Part shown: piece after piece, positions 8,652 through 17,851 of the stretch
How the letters are laid out: each line of letters opens with the position of its first letter
Position numbering within the stretch: the stretch's first letter is position 1
Assembly (NCBI RefSeq): GCF_040273735.1
Contig: NZ_JBELZM010000002.1
Coordinates: 124,001 to 188,000 of the forward strand
DNA: 64,000 bases
Direction of reading: 5' to 3'
Source: Solibacillus sp040273735
Lineage (GTDB): Bacteria > Bacillota > Bacilli > Bacillales_A > Planococcaceae
Position numbers and translations under genes: made by a program
Notes under the pieces: model-generated
Databases searched by the model: none
What the model saw: only the letters and a program-made list of their open reading frames with translations
Told to the model about the DNA's origin: nothing

Positions 8652-8680
8652 TTGACAGTTTCCATAAGCTGTTTCATAAT
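8652..8680 (+). promoter_or_regulatory. near-consensus sigma-A promoter for secDF
   Basis: TTGACA (8652-8657) and CATAAT (8675-8680) are separated by 17 bases. It implies a leader of about 140 bases before the secDF start. Confidence 0.75.
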
Positions 8681-8686
8681 GAGAGT

Positions 8687-8826
8687 GTTGTGCTTTTCAA
8701 ACTGTCGGATTGTTATTTTTGAAAAGTGATTCAGGAAATTATTGAAATGAATACATAGTTTGTGGAAGGTAATTTTTACGTGTTACATCACACCGCGTTT
8801 CGTGTGATATTGAGGAGGATTTTTTA
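8687..8826 (+). promoter_or_regulatory. structured 5' leader of secDF
   Basis: The leader holds a 9-bp stem (8693-8701 with 8718-8726) and a 7-bp stem ATCACAC/GTGTGAT (8787-8793 with 8802-8808). The second ends just before the gaggagg ribosome site. A 16-codon open frame starts at the ATG near 8679, almost on the -10 box, and is probably not translated. No known riboswitch was recognised. Confidence 0.4.
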
Positions 8827-11100
8827 ATGAAATTAGCAAACCGTATCATTACGTTCATACTTGTCGTAGCATTGCTATTTACAGGGATGGGCACAACGGT
8901 AGAGAAGGTTTTAAACGATGTAAAACTTGGGTTGGACCTTCAAGGTGGATTTGAGGTACTTTACGAAGTGGAATCACTTGTTGATGGACAAAAGATTACC
9001 CAGGATGTACTGGCCGATACAACGTCAGCATTAAACAATCGTATTAATGAATTTGGTGTAAGTGAGCCAAGCATTCAAATTGAAGGGGAAGACCGAATTC
9101 GTGTTCAGCTTGCTGGTTTGGCGGATCAGGATTCTGCTCGTGAGCTATTATCGAGTACAGCGAATTTAACTTTCCGTGATGTAAATGACAATATTTTATT
9201 GGATGGTACTGATTTAAAGGAAGGTGGCGCAGCACCGTCATTTGACCAGCAGAACCGCCCAATCGTAACGTTAACATTAAAAGACGCGGCAAAATTTGCG
9301 GAAGTGACGCAGAAAGTCATGAGCATGGGCGCACCTAATAACTTATTAGTTGTTTGGCTGGACTTTGAAGAGGGTGTAGATTCTTACGCTGAAGAAAGCA
9401 AAAAGCCACCTGAACAGCAAAAGTTTGTTTCGGCAGCGTCTGTTACACAAGTATTAAATACAACAGATGTTATGATTTCAGGTAGCTTCACAGTGGATGA
9501 AACGAAAAACTTTGCATCTATACTGAATGCAGGATCATTACCTGTTAAGTTAACGGAGATTTATTCAACATCGGTTGGAGCACAATTCGGTAAAGACGCA
9601 TTAAATGATACAGTATTTGCAGGGGTTATCGGCGTAATGCTAATCTTCCTGTTCATGCTGCTATACTATCGTTTACCAGGGTTTATCTCTATTATTACAT
9701 TATCGGTATTCACGTATTTAGTGTTAGTCGTCTTTAACGGCATTAATGCTGTATTAACATTACCGGGTATCGCTGCGATTGTATTAGGAATCGGGATGGC
9801 CGTTGATGCAAATATTTTAACAGCCGAGCGTATTCGTGAAGAACTGCGTGTTGGCCATTCTGTAAAGGACGCCTTCAAATTAGGTTCAAAACAATCACTA
9901 TCAGCAATCATTGATGCGCAATTGACAACTTTACTTGCTGCTGTCGTATTATTCTACTATGGTACAAGTTCTGTTAAAGGTTTCGCTACGACGCTAATTA
10001 TTTCGATTTTACTATCATTTGTAACAGCTGTATGGGGTTCTCGCGTACTGCAGGGTCTTCTTGTAAACAGCGGCTACTTCAATAATCCGGCATGGTTCGG
10101 AATTAGCAGATCGAAACAGCATTCAATTGATGAAGGAATCACTTCATTGGATTTATCAACGAAATTCGATAAATTGGACTTCGTTGGAAACCGTAAAAAA
10201 TTCTATGCGATATCAACAATTATTTTAGTTGCAGGTATAGTTGTGCTTGGTGTATTCAAGCTGAATTTGGGAATTGATTTTTCTCAAGGTACACGGGTAG
10301 AGATTAAATCCGATACGGCGCTGGTCCAAGAAGAAGTTATAGATTATCTGGAAGAAATCGGTTTTGCAAACGAGGATGTCGTGATTTCAGGTGACAATCA
10401 ATCTATCGCCGTTATGCGTTATAAAGATGACTTCTCTCAACAAGAGGTACTTGATTTTACAGCGCAGGTAAACGAAAAATACGGCCATGAGCCAAGCTTA
10501 AGTACTGTTTCGGCTACAGTCGGAAAAGAATTGGCAGAAAATGCGATCTATGCATTGGTATTGGCAGCTCTAGGGATTATCATCTATGTTGCAATCCGCT
10601 TCGAATGGCGAATGGGTCTAGGGGCCATTATTTCGTTACTGCATGACGTATTCTTTATCATCGTGATCTTCAGTATGCTGCGTTTAGAGGTAGATATTAC
10701 GTTTATCGCTGCGGTATTAACAATTGTCGGTTATTCGATTAACGATACAATTGTAACGTTTGACCGTATCCGTGAAAATATCGACCGTCACGAAAAAATT
10801 ACGACAAAAGAAGAGCTGGCATTGATTGTCAACAAATCACTTCGCCAAACGATGGGACGCTCTGTTAATACAGTATTGACAGTTATTGTTGTAGTTATTG
10901 CACTTATTTTCCTAGGTGCTCCATCAATTCAAAACTTCTCGATTGCTCTATTAATCGGGTTAGTTACAGGGATTTACTCTTCAATCTGTATCGCGGCACA
11001 AGTTTGGTATTCATTAAAATGTCGTGAAATGGACAAAAAAGGTACTTCTGTTGTGAAAAAAGAGAAAAAACAGTGGGGTTCAGACGAGCCACAAGTATAA
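8827..11100 (+). CDS. secDF: fused protein translocase subunit SecDF
   Basis: SecD and SecF are fused in this 757-residue membrane protein, as in B. subtilis. It uses the proton gradient to help pull exported proteins through SecYEG. The SecD half (about 1-440) has an N-terminal span, the extracytoplasmic P1 region, and the motif LGLDLQGG near the start. The SecF half (about 455-740) has NLGIDFSQGTRVEI and the conserved YSINDTIVTFDRIREN segment. Each half has six spans. ATG 8827 follows gaggagg with a T-rich spacer. A strong terminator follows. Confidence 0.97.
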   Translation: MKLANRIITFILVVALLFTGMGTTVEKVLNDVKLGLDLQGGFEVLYEVESLVDGQKITQDVLADTTSALNNRINEFGVSEPSIQIEGEDRIRVQLAGLADQDSARELLSSTANLTFRDVNDNILLDGTDLKEGGAAPSFDQQNRPIVTLTLKDAAKFAEVTQKVMSMGAPNNLLVVWLDFEEGVDSYAEESKKPPEQQKFVSAASVTQVLNTTDVMISGSFTVDETKNFASILNAGSLPVKLTEIYSTSVGAQFGKDALNDTVFAGVIGVMLIFLFMLLYYRLPGFISIITLSVFTYLVLVVFNGINAVLTLPGIAAIVLGIGMAVDANILTAERIREELRVGHSVKDAFKLGSKQSLSAIIDAQLTTLLAAVVLFYYGTSSVKGFATTLIISILLSFVTAVWGSRVLQGLLVNSGYFNNPAWFGISRSKQHSIDEGITSLDLSTKFDKLDFVGNRKKFYAISTIILVAGIVVLGVFKLNLGIDFSQGTRVEIKSDTALVQEEVIDYLEEIGFANEDVVISGDNQSIAVMRYKDDFSQQEVLDFTAQVNEKYGHEPSLSTVSATVGKELAENAIYALVLAALGIIIYVAIRFEWRMGLGAIISLLHDVFFIIVIFSMLRLEVDITFIAAVLTIVGYSINDTIVTFDRIRENIDRHEKITTKEELALIVNKSLRQTMGRSVNTVLTVIVVVIALIFLGAPSIQNFSIALLIGLVTGIYSSICIAAQVWYSLKCREMDKKGTSVVKKEKKQWGSDEPQV

Positions 11101-11107
11101 AAATATT

Positions 11108-11147
11108 AAACCGCGTAATTGTACTTCTGCAAATTACGCGGTTTTTT
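11108..11147 (+). terminator. terminator after secDF
   Basis: A 13-bp stem (11108-11120 with 11132-11144) ends in a T-rich tract. Confidence 0.9.
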
Positions 11148-11207
11148 GTTTACCCTTTTTTAAAAAAAGGAATAAATTTCTTAAATAAAGCGTGAAAGGA
11201 GACTAAT

Positions 11208-11579
11208 ATGAAAATTCAATGGACATTTGTAGTTGGACTCATTTTTGCTCTAATAATTGCCATTTTTGCTACAGTAAATGTGGATAGCGTGCAGGTCAAT
11301 TATGTTTTTGGAGAAGCGCGCTGGCCATTGATATTAATCATTTTAGGATCGGTATTAATCGGTTTTATCATCAGTTTTTGTTTTTCGGTATTCCGTATGT
11401 ACGGAAGTAAAAAGCAAACGAAAGCACTTCAAAAAGAACTTGAAGCAGCACATGTACTGATTAATGAAAAGGATGCTGAGATAGTACGATTGAAAAATGA
11501 ACTCCGGAAACGGGGTACTTCAGGAGTTGTAACAGAAGAAATTTCGGATAATAATGAAATGCCGATGCCTAAAAAGTAG
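11208..11579 (+). CDS. LapA-family (DUF1049) membrane protein, YrvD-like
   Basis: The 123-residue product has two membrane spans (about residues 5-25 and 40-62) followed by a charged coiled-coil tail. This is the LapA/DUF1049 layout: a short hairpin in the membrane and a cytoplasmic helix. The family relates to E. coli LapA, which works with LapB in envelope assembly; its job in Gram-positive bacteria is not known. ATG 11208 follows aaaggag. Position between secDF and recJ matches yrvD in B. subtilis. A hairpin terminator follows. Confidence 0.8.
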   Translation: MKIQWTFVVGLIFALIIAIFATVNVDSVQVNYVFGEARWPLILIILGSVLIGFIISFCFSVFRMYGSKKQTKALQKELEAAHVLINEKDAEIVRLKNELRKRGTSGVVTEEISDNNEMPMPKK

Positions 11580-11603
11580 ACAAAATGGATGCTGTTCAAT
11601 GGT

Positions 11604-11646
11604 AGCTATTTGAAACGTATATAACGTTACAAATAGCTTTTTTTAT
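11604..11646 (+). terminator. terminator after the lapA-like gene
   Basis: A 9-bp stem (11604-11612 with 11630-11638), extended by an inner ACGT pairing, is followed by a long T run. Confidence 0.85.
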
Positions 11647-11746
11647 TTATTTATAAATTTGGTGAAGAAACCGTTTGGTGACCGTCAAATTCATCAATTT
11701 TTCAAGCAGTCTTCCTAAAATTACATGTCAATTTTTCTAAGAAACT

Positions 11747-11776
11747 TTGGGAAACGTAATAGATTTCCGTTATAAT
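11747..11776 (+). promoter_or_regulatory. sigma-A promoter for recJ
   Basis: TTGGGA (11747-11752) and a consensus TATAAT (11771-11776) are 18 bases apart, about 25 bases before the recJ start. Confidence 0.55.
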
Positions 11777-11801
11777 GAACTGCGTGAGGAAGTGAATATA
11801 T

Positions 11802-14123
11802 ATGATACAGTCACAAAAATTATGGATAATAACAAAGCAAGATGAGCAACTTGTAAAACAATTCAGTGAACAGCTGAAAATTTCAACGATCGCAGCAAAA
11901 ATTTTAATTGCCCGTGGCTGCACATCGATAGAACAAGCAAAGCCATTACTTAAAATTGATGAAACCCAGTATCATGATCCGTTTCTAATGGCCGGGATGG
12001 AAGATGCGGTTATGCGTATCGAACAAGCATTGGATAACGGTGAAAAGATTCTCGTATACGGTGATTACGACGCCGATGGAATAACAAGTACAACTGTGCT
12101 GCTCAATGCTTTACTTGATCTGGGTGCAGATGTCAGTTTTGTCATTCCGGATCGGTTTATTCATGGATATGGACCGAATGAAGAACTTTTCAAAAAAGCT
12201 TATGAAGATGGCGTAAATTTAATCATTACGGTCGATAATGGAATAAGCGGGATTGAACAAGTAAAAGCGGCCAGAGAGCTTGGTATGGATGTGATTATTA
12301 CTGATCACCATGAGGCGGGTGAAACTTTGCCGGATGCCAATGTTATCATCCACCCACGTGTACCAGAAGGTCATTACCCGTTTGGAGAGCTTGCTGGAGT
12401 AGGTGTTGCCTTTAAGTTGGCGCATGCATTATATGGCGAGTTGCCGGACCATTTATTTGAATATGTGGCGGTCGGGACAATTGCAGATTTAGTGCCGCTC
12501 ATCGGCGAAAACCGCTATTTAGTACAGCGCGGTTTGCAGGCATTAAAGCAGTCTCCGAATCCTTGGGTTAAGGCCATTTGTGATGCTTCAGGGGCAAACC
12601 AGAGAGATATTAATGAAGAAACTGTTGGTTTTTATTTTGGCCCGCGTCTTAATGCAATTGGGCGTTTAGGCAGTGCCGAGCCGGGTGTGCATTTTTTAAT
12701 GAGTGAAGACCCGCTACAGGCAAATGCAATGGCAACCCTATTAAATGATAAAAATACAGAACGGAAAAAAATTGTAGAAGACATTACAAATGAAGCTATG
12801 GCAATGATTGAAAGTGACGTTACCCTAAAAGATTCCCTTGTTTTAGTCGTTGCAGGGGAAGGTTGGAATCCGGGTGTTGTCGGTATTGTTGCATCGCGAT
12901 TAGTTGAAAAGTATTACCGTCCGACAATTGTACTTTCACTTAATCCTGAAAAAGCGATCGCGAAAGGTTCCGCGAGAAGTATTGAGGGATTCCATCTATA
13001 TAATGAGTTGGCGAAAAACCGGGATATTTTACCGCATTTCGGTGGCCATCCAATGGCGGCAGGGATGACATTACCGATTGAACATGTGGAATCATTGCGT
13101 ACACGTTTAAATGAACAGGCCAGCCTTTGTTTAACCGAAGAACAGCTTGTACAAAAGATGCAGATTGATGTGCCGATTGAGCTGAGTGAAATTACCGTTG
13201 ATGCGATTGAAGAACTGCGGCAATTGGCTCCGTTTGGCACAGAATTCCCGAAGCCGGTTTTTGGAATTCAGGATGTTAAAGTAAAATCGATGCGAAAAAT
13301 TGGTTCTGGCGAAAATCATCTGAAGATGGAGTTGGAAGATCCGTATCGCTCTCTTGATGCAATTGGGTTCAACAAAGGGTCCTTACATGATGAAATTTCA
13401 TATGGAGTTGCCTTATCATTAGTTGGGGATTTGCAAATCAATGAATGGCAGGGCAATAAAAAACCGCAATTCATGATTCAGGATGTTCGGGTTAATGAAT
13501 GGCAACTATATGATTACCGCGGGAAAAGCAAGACTGCAAACTGGCTTGCAAAAATTAACGTGAAAAAAACGGATTTTATAGCTTTCTTCGAACAGACAAA
13601 GCTACATTTTGAACAGGAAATTCCAAAAGAAATAATATATTTCACAGCTGGGACAAAAGCCGAAAATTTGCATAAAAATATCGTTTTACTCGATTTACCG
13701 GAAAATGTATCCACATTGGAAAAATTACTGCAGGATGTTCAAATTGAACGAATCTATGCACATTTATATACCGATCAATCAGCATATTTTAATGGAATGC
13801 CGACAAGGGAACACTTTAAATGGTATTACGGATTCCTGAAAAAACGTCCTGATTTTGACTTGAAAGAACATATTCGACAATTATCCGAACATATCGGACT
13901 GAATATAGAAGTAATTAAATTTATGACAAAAGTGTTTTTTGAGCTAGGATTTGTTACAATAGAGAATGGTTTGACGACCGTAAACGAAAATGCACCGAAA
14001 AAAGCATTATCCGAAGCACCGTCATATAAATTGCGTTCACAGCAGATTGAACTTGAGCAGAAGCTGTTATATGCAACATACAGTGAACTTAAGCAATGGT
14101 TTAGTGAACGATTGAGTTCTTGA
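11802..14123 (+). CDS. recJ: single-stranded-DNA-specific 5'-3' exonuclease RecJ
   Basis: RecJ degrades single-stranded DNA 5' to 3' in mismatch and recombination repair. The 773-residue protein has the DHH phosphoesterase motifs: GDYDADG at 87-93 and DHH at 168-170, which bind the catalytic metals. The DHHA1 domain lies around 350-450 with GGHPMAAGM, then an OB domain and the long C-terminal extension typical of Firmicutes (B. subtilis RecJ is about 786). It starts at ATG 11802 after gaggaag. It is followed 16 bases later by apt, so recJ, apt and possibly relA may be co-transcribed. Confidence 0.95.
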   Translation: MIQSQKLWIITKQDEQLVKQFSEQLKISTIAAKILIARGCTSIEQAKPLLKIDETQYHDPFLMAGMEDAVMRIEQALDNGEKILVYGDYDADGITSTTVLLNALLDLGADVSFVIPDRFIHGYGPNEELFKKAYEDGVNLIITVDNGISGIEQVKAARELGMDVIITDHHEAGETLPDANVIIHPRVPEGHYPFGELAGVGVAFKLAHALYGELPDHLFEYVAVGTIADLVPLIGENRYLVQRGLQALKQSPNPWVKAICDASGANQRDINEETVGFYFGPRLNAIGRLGSAEPGVHFLMSEDPLQANAMATLLNDKNTERKKIVEDITNEAMAMIESDVTLKDSLVLVVAGEGWNPGVVGIVASRLVEKYYRPTIVLSLNPEKAIAKGSARSIEGFHLYNELAKNRDILPHFGGHPMAAGMTLPIEHVESLRTRLNEQASLCLTEEQLVQKMQIDVPIELSEITVDAIEELRQLAPFGTEFPKPVFGIQDVKVKSMRKIGSGENHLKMELEDPYRSLDAIGFNKGSLHDEISYGVALSLVGDLQINEWQGNKKPQFMIQDVRVNEWQLYDYRGKSKTANWLAKINVKKTDFIAFFEQTKLHFEQEIPKEIIYFTAGTKAENLHKNIVLLDLPENVSTLEKLLQDVQIERIYAHLYTDQSAYFNGMPTREHFKWYYGFLKKRPDFDLKEHIRQLSEHIGLNIEVIKFMTKVFFELGFVTIENGLTTVNENAPKKALSEAPSYKLRSQQIELEQKLLYATYSELKQWFSERLSS

Positions 14124-14139
14124 GGAGGACATAGGAAGA

Positions 14140-14652
14140 ATGGATTTAAAACAGTACGTAACAACAGTTGAAAATTGGCCGAAAGAGGGCATCAGCTTTA
14201 AAGATATTACAACAATCATGGATAATGGTCCGGCATATAAATATGCGACTGATGAAATTGTAAAATATGCAAAAGAAGTTGGCGCTGAAATCATCGTAGG
14301 TCCTGAAGCACGCGGATTTATTATTGGTTGTCCGGTTGCCTATGCATTAGAAATCGGTTTCGCACCAGTTCGTAAACCAGGAAAGCTTCCACGTGAAGTG
14401 ATTTCTGCAGATTATGGCTTAGAATACGGTACAGACACGTTAACAATGCACAAAGATGCAGTAAAACCAGGCCAAAAAGTTTTAATCTGTGATGATTTGC
14501 TTGCAACAGGCGGTACAGTAGAAGCGACTGTTCGCTTAATCGAGCAATTAGGCGGCGAAGTAGTGGGTGCAGCATTCATTATCGAGCTTACAGAATTGAA
14601 TGGCCGCAACAAAATCAACAATATCCCAATTAAAACTTTAATTCAGTATTAA
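14140..14652 (+). CDS. apt: adenine phosphoribosyltransferase
   Basis: Apt converts adenine and PRPP to AMP (purine salvage). The 170-residue type I phosphoribosyltransferase has the PRPP loop VLICDDLLATGGT at about 114-126 with Asp118-Asp119, plus GPEARGFIIG and FKDITT, both typical of Apt. Length equals the family norm. ATG 14140 follows a gaggagg site. The neighbours recJ and relA are conserved; Apt also links to MtnN at 37.3 kb, which releases adenine. A strong terminator follows. Confidence 0.97.
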   Translation: MDLKQYVTTVENWPKEGISFKDITTIMDNGPAYKYATDEIVKYAKEVGAEIIVGPEARGFIIGCPVAYALEIGFAPVRKPGKLPREVISADYGLEYGTDTLTMHKDAVKPGQKVLICDDLLATGGTVEATVRLIEQLGGEVVGAAFIIELTELNGRNKINNIPIKTLIQY

Positions 14653-14659
14653 TCCACCG

Positions 14660-14696
14660 AACTATCCCGCGAAACCTTTGCGGGATAGTTTTTTTT
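14660..14696 (+). terminator. terminator after apt
   Basis: An 11-bp GC-containing stem (14660-14670 with 14680-14690) is followed by eight T residues. Confidence 0.92.
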
Positions 14697-14772
14697 CAAT
14701 GAATTATATACTAGAAGCTGTTCAATAATTCTACAAATTTCGACTTTCTGCAAAACTAAATGCCCACGTGCC

Positions 14773-14802
14773 TTTACATTTAGTAGATATATTTTATACA
14801 AT
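14773..14802 (+). promoter_or_regulatory. possible sigma-A promoter for relA
   Basis: TTTACA (14773-14778) and TACAAT (14797-14802) are 18 bases apart, downstream of the apt terminator and about 45 bases before the relA start. Confidence 0.5.
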
Positions 14803-14848
14803 TGAACTTATACTTAAAGCGAAAATAGAAAGAACAGGTGGACTCATA

Positions 14849-17044
14849 ATGGCGAAAGAACAAATATTGGCGCCCGAAGATGTTTTCGAGCTCGTCAAAT
14901 CTTATATGAACGAAGAACATGTTACCTTTGTTGTTAAAGCATTTGAGGTAGCGAAAGAAGCACATAAGGAGCAGTTTCGGAGCTCTGGAGAACCATATAT
15001 TATTCATCCGGTCCAAGTGGCGGGTATTTTGGCTGAGCTGCAGATGGATCCTGAAACAGTAGCGGCAGGATTTTTGCATGATGTCGTGGAAGACACGGAA
15101 GTGACACGCGAAGATCTAGTAAATGAATTTAGTGAAGAAGTAGCCAAGCTTGTAGACGGGGTAACGAAGCTTGGGAAAATTAAATATATGTCAAAAGAAG
15201 AGCAGCAAGCCGAAAACCACCGGAAAATGTTCGTTGCGATGGCTCAGGATATCCGAGTGATTTTAATTAAGCTGGCAGACCGTCTGCACAATATGAGAAC
15301 ATTAAAGCATTTACCAGCTGAAAAACAACGCCGTATTTCTCAGGAAACACTGGAAATTTTCGCACCATTAGCGCATAGATTAGGTATTTCGAAAGTGAAA
15401 TGGGAGCTGGAGGATACGGCATTACGCTATTTAAATCCGCAACAGTATTACCGGATCGTCAGCTTGATGAAGAAAAAGCGTGATGAACGTGAAGCTTATT
15501 TGGATAACGTAATGGACGAAATCAATTCCCAGCTGAAAGAAGTGGAAATTGAAGCGGATATTTTTGGCCGTCCGAAACATTTATATAGTATTTACCGCAA
15601 AATGGTACTTCAAAAAAAGCAATTTAATGAAATTTATGATTTACTGGCGGTACGTATTTTAGTCGATAGTATTAAAGATTGCTACGCGGTAATCGGAATA
15701 ATCCACACATTATGGAAGCCAATGCCCGGACGCTTTAAAGATTATATTGCGATGCCAAAGCAAAATCTTTACCAATCCCTACATACAACTGTCATCGGAC
15801 CATATGGGGATCCGCTTGAGGTGCAGATCCGTACAAAGGATATGCACAAAATAGCAGAGTTCGGTATCGCGGCACACTGGGCTTATAAGGAAGGCAAAAC
15901 CGTAGAACAAAATGCCGAAACAATTGACCAGAAGCTGACTTGGTTCCGAGAAATTCTCGAGTTCCAAAATGAATCTTCTAATGCTGCCGAGTTTATGGAA
16001 TCGTTGAAATTCGACTTATTCTCGGACATGGTATATGTTTTCTCTCCAAAAGGAGACGTAATTGAGCTTCCATCCGGTTCTGTACCGATTGACTTTGCTT
16101 ATCGCGTACACTCGGAAGTCGGGAATAAAACAATTGGAGCAAAAGTAAACGGTAAAATGGTACCGCTTGATACACCTTTAAAAACAGGGGATATTGTTGA
16201 AGTATTAACATCAAAACAATCATTCGGTCCTAGCCGGGACTGGATTAAAATTGCACAAAGTTCGCAGGCAAAAAACAAAATCAAGCAATTTTTCAAAAAG
16301 CATGTACGTGAAGAAAGTGTTGTTAAAGGAAAAGAACTCGTTGAAAAGGAAATTAAGGCTCAGGAGTTTGATATGAAGGAAGTCTTAACAACCGAAAATA
16401 TTAAACGTGTGATTGAAAAATTTAACTATACACATGAAGATGATTTATATGCGGCTGTCGGTGTAGGTGGAATTACGGCTCAGCAAATTGTCAATCGTCT
16501 TGCTGAAAAAATGCGCAAAGAGCGTGAACAGGAAGAAGCGCTCGAAAAAATCGTTAAAAGCATGAACAATCCGACGCCGAAAAAGCGCACGGAATCAGGT
16601 GTTATTGTAAAAGGAATCGATAATTTATTAATTCGTTTATCACGTTGCTGTACTCCGGTACCGGGTGATGATATTGTCGGCTTTATTACGAAAGGCCGCG
16701 GTGTTTCAGTACACCGTGCAGATTGTCCGAATATCCAGGAAGATGGAAACCTGGAACGTCTTATTGAAGTGGAATGGGAAAATGACGGCACACAGATCCG
16801 CAAAGACTACCCTGTGGATATCGAGATTTCGGCATTCGACCGTCCAGGCATTTTAAATGATGTCATGCATGCTGTCAGTGAAGCGAAAACAAATATTTTG
16901 GCAGTTACAGGTCGTGCTGACCGTGAAAAAATTGCCACGATTCATTTAACGATTGCCATTACCAATATTTCAGGACTACATCGTGTTGTCGAAAAAATTA
17001 AACAGCTTCCGGATATTTACTCCGTTCAGCGTGTAATTAATTAA
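14849..17044 (+). CDS. relA: bifunctional (p)ppGpp synthetase/hydrolase RelA (Rel)
   Basis: This long Rel protein makes (p)ppGpp on starved ribosomes and hydrolyses it otherwise. The 731-residue product contains an N-terminal HD hydrolase domain with HDVVEDTE (His77, Asp78), a synthetase domain around 230-350 with YQSLHTTV, a TGS domain near 390-455, a Cys-containing zinc-finger region with RCCTPVPGDDIVGF, and a C-terminal ACT domain. Both active sites look intact. ATG 14849 follows aggtgg and gives the usual N-terminus MAKEQILAPE; an open frame further upstream is not used. dtd follows 18 bases later, as in B. subtilis. Confidence 0.96.
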   Translation: MAKEQILAPEDVFELVKSYMNEEHVTFVVKAFEVAKEAHKEQFRSSGEPYIIHPVQVAGILAELQMDPETVAAGFLHDVVEDTEVTREDLVNEFSEEVAKLVDGVTKLGKIKYMSKEEQQAENHRKMFVAMAQDIRVILIKLADRLHNMRTLKHLPAEKQRRISQETLEIFAPLAHRLGISKVKWELEDTALRYLNPQQYYRIVSLMKKKRDEREAYLDNVMDEINSQLKEVEIEADIFGRPKHLYSIYRKMVLQKKQFNEIYDLLAVRILVDSIKDCYAVIGIIHTLWKPMPGRFKDYIAMPKQNLYQSLHTTVIGPYGDPLEVQIRTKDMHKIAEFGIAAHWAYKEGKTVEQNAETIDQKLTWFREILEFQNESSNAAEFMESLKFDLFSDMVYVFSPKGDVIELPSGSVPIDFAYRVHSEVGNKTIGAKVNGKMVPLDTPLKTGDIVEVLTSKQSFGPSRDWIKIAQSSQAKNKIKQFFKKHVREESVVKGKELVEKEIKAQEFDMKEVLTTENIKRVIEKFNYTHEDDLYAAVGVGGITAQQIVNRLAEKMRKEREQEEALEKIVKSMNNPTPKKRTESGVIVKGIDNLLIRLSRCCTPVPGDDIVGFITKGRGVSVHRADCPNIQEDGNLERLIEVEWENDGTQIRKDYPVDIEISAFDRPGILNDVMHAVSEAKTNILAVTGRADREKIATIHLTIAITNISGLHRVVEKIKQLPDIYSVQRVIN

Positions 17045-17062
17045 TAGATAGTAGGGGAAAAG

Positions 17063-17509
17063 ATGCGCGTAATATTACAACGTTCAAAACAGGCCTCTGT
17101 TACAGTCGATGGACAAGTAACAGGTGCCATTCAAAAAGGCTATGTACTGCTTGTCGGCATTACACATAGTGATACAGAAGAAGATATCAAATATGTGGCT
17201 AAAAAAATTACCGATCTGCGTATTTGGGAAGATGAGGACGGCAGGATGAATCGTTCCATTGCTGAAGCAGGCGGTGATATTTTATCAATCTCCCAATTTA
17301 CACTTTATGCGGATACTCGCAAAGGGAAGCGGCCAAGTTTTGTGGAAGCGGCAAGACCTGAACAGGCAAAGCCATTATGGGAAGCATTCAATGAACAATT
17401 AAAGGCGAACGGACTGCATGTTGAAACAGGTGTTTTCGGTGAGATGATGGATGTTGCACTCATTAATGATGGTCCTGTAACGATCACGATTGAGTCTAAA
17501 GCCAAATAA
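17063..17509 (+). CDS. dtd: D-aminoacyl-tRNA deacylase
   Basis: Dtd removes D-amino acids (and glycine) wrongly attached to tRNA. The 148-residue product has the active-site segment SQFTLYADTRKGKRPSF and the NDGPVTITIES segment carrying the Gly-cisPro signature. Length is normal for the family. ATG 17063 follows aggggaaa. It is co-transcribed with relA in B. subtilis and is 18 bases from it here. The hairpin just after the stop is unusual because it also carries the ribosome site of the next gene. Confidence 0.96.
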   Translation: MRVILQRSKQASVTVDGQVTGAIQKGYVLLVGITHSDTEEDIKYVAKKITDLRIWEDEDGRMNRSIAEAGGDILSISQFTLYADTRKGKRPSFVEAARPEQAKPLWEAFNEQLKANGLHVETGVFGEMMDVALINDGPVTITIESKAK

Positions 17510-17520
17510 ACGATGAACGG

Positions 17521-17572
17521 ATCACTCCTTTAACGCATATTGTACAGTATGCATACAAAGGAGTGATTTTTT
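17521..17572 (+). promoter_or_regulatory. terminator-like hairpin whose 3' arm holds the Shine-Dalgarno of the next gene
   Basis: A perfect 11-bp stem pairs 17521-17531 with 17557-17567. Inside it a second stem GCATA/TATGC (17535-17539 with 17548-17552) forms. The 3' arm is AAAGGAGTGAT, a strong Shine-Dalgarno sequence, and runs into six T residues (17567-17572) that overlap the TTG start at 17571. It can act as the dtd terminator and also hide the ribosome site of the DUF2642 gene. Confidence 0.75.
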
Positions 17573-17786
17573 GGTTCAAATGAACACATATCCAAACGCG
17601 TACTGGCTTGAAGCGATCCAAAACTATTTAGGGCAAATGGTTGCCGTCCAGCAAGAGGGGAATCGTGTTCAGCAAGGGATATTGGCGGCAATCTGTCCGG
17701 ACTATATTGTACTTGATGTGTGCCAAACGCCGTTCTATATTCGTATTGACAAAATAGTTTGGATTATGCCATTTTTAAAAAAATGA
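17571..17786 (+). CDS. small DUF2642 (YuzF-like) protein
   Basis: A 71-residue protein with the DUF2642 pattern: a helix, LGQMVAVQQEGNRVQQGILAA, then DYIVLDV and a closing FYIRIDKIVWIMP. It looks like a small Sm/SH3-like beta barrel. Bacilli carry several such genes, often thought to be sporulation-related, but the function is unknown. TTG 17571 is 7 bases after AAAGGAG; ATG 17580 would be too far away. The ribosome site is buried in a hairpin. No B. subtilis counterpart is known to me at this place; aspS/hisS lie after dtd there. Confidence 0.75.
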   Translation: MVQMNTYPNAYWLEAIQNYLGQMVAVQQEGNRVQQGILAAICPDYIVLDVCQTPFYIRIDKIVWIMPFLKK

Positions 17787-17802
17787 AATGAATATGGTCT
17801 AC

Positions 17803-17851
17803 GCACCTTCTAATCGTCATAAGCTTACTATGACAATTAGGGGGTGCTTTA
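17803..17851 (+). promoter_or_regulatory. second hairpin sequestering a Shine-Dalgarno, before the Mn catalase gene
   Basis: A 19-bp stem pairs 17803-17821 with 17829-17847, with two G-U pairs and a single mismatch, around a 7-base loop. The 3' arm contains AGGGGGTG, the ribosome site of the catalase gene, followed by TTTA and the TTG start at 17852. It begins 16 bases after the stop of the DUF2642 gene. Confidence 0.75.

Noticed and set aside
8679..8729. A 16-codon frame in the secDF leader as an arrest peptide
   Set aside because: It starts almost on the -10 box, so it would not be on the transcript, and it is too short and has no ribosome site.
14768..14848. N-terminal extension of relA
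   Set aside because: It would overlap the likely promoter and has no ribosome site; the usual Rel N-terminus starts at 14849.
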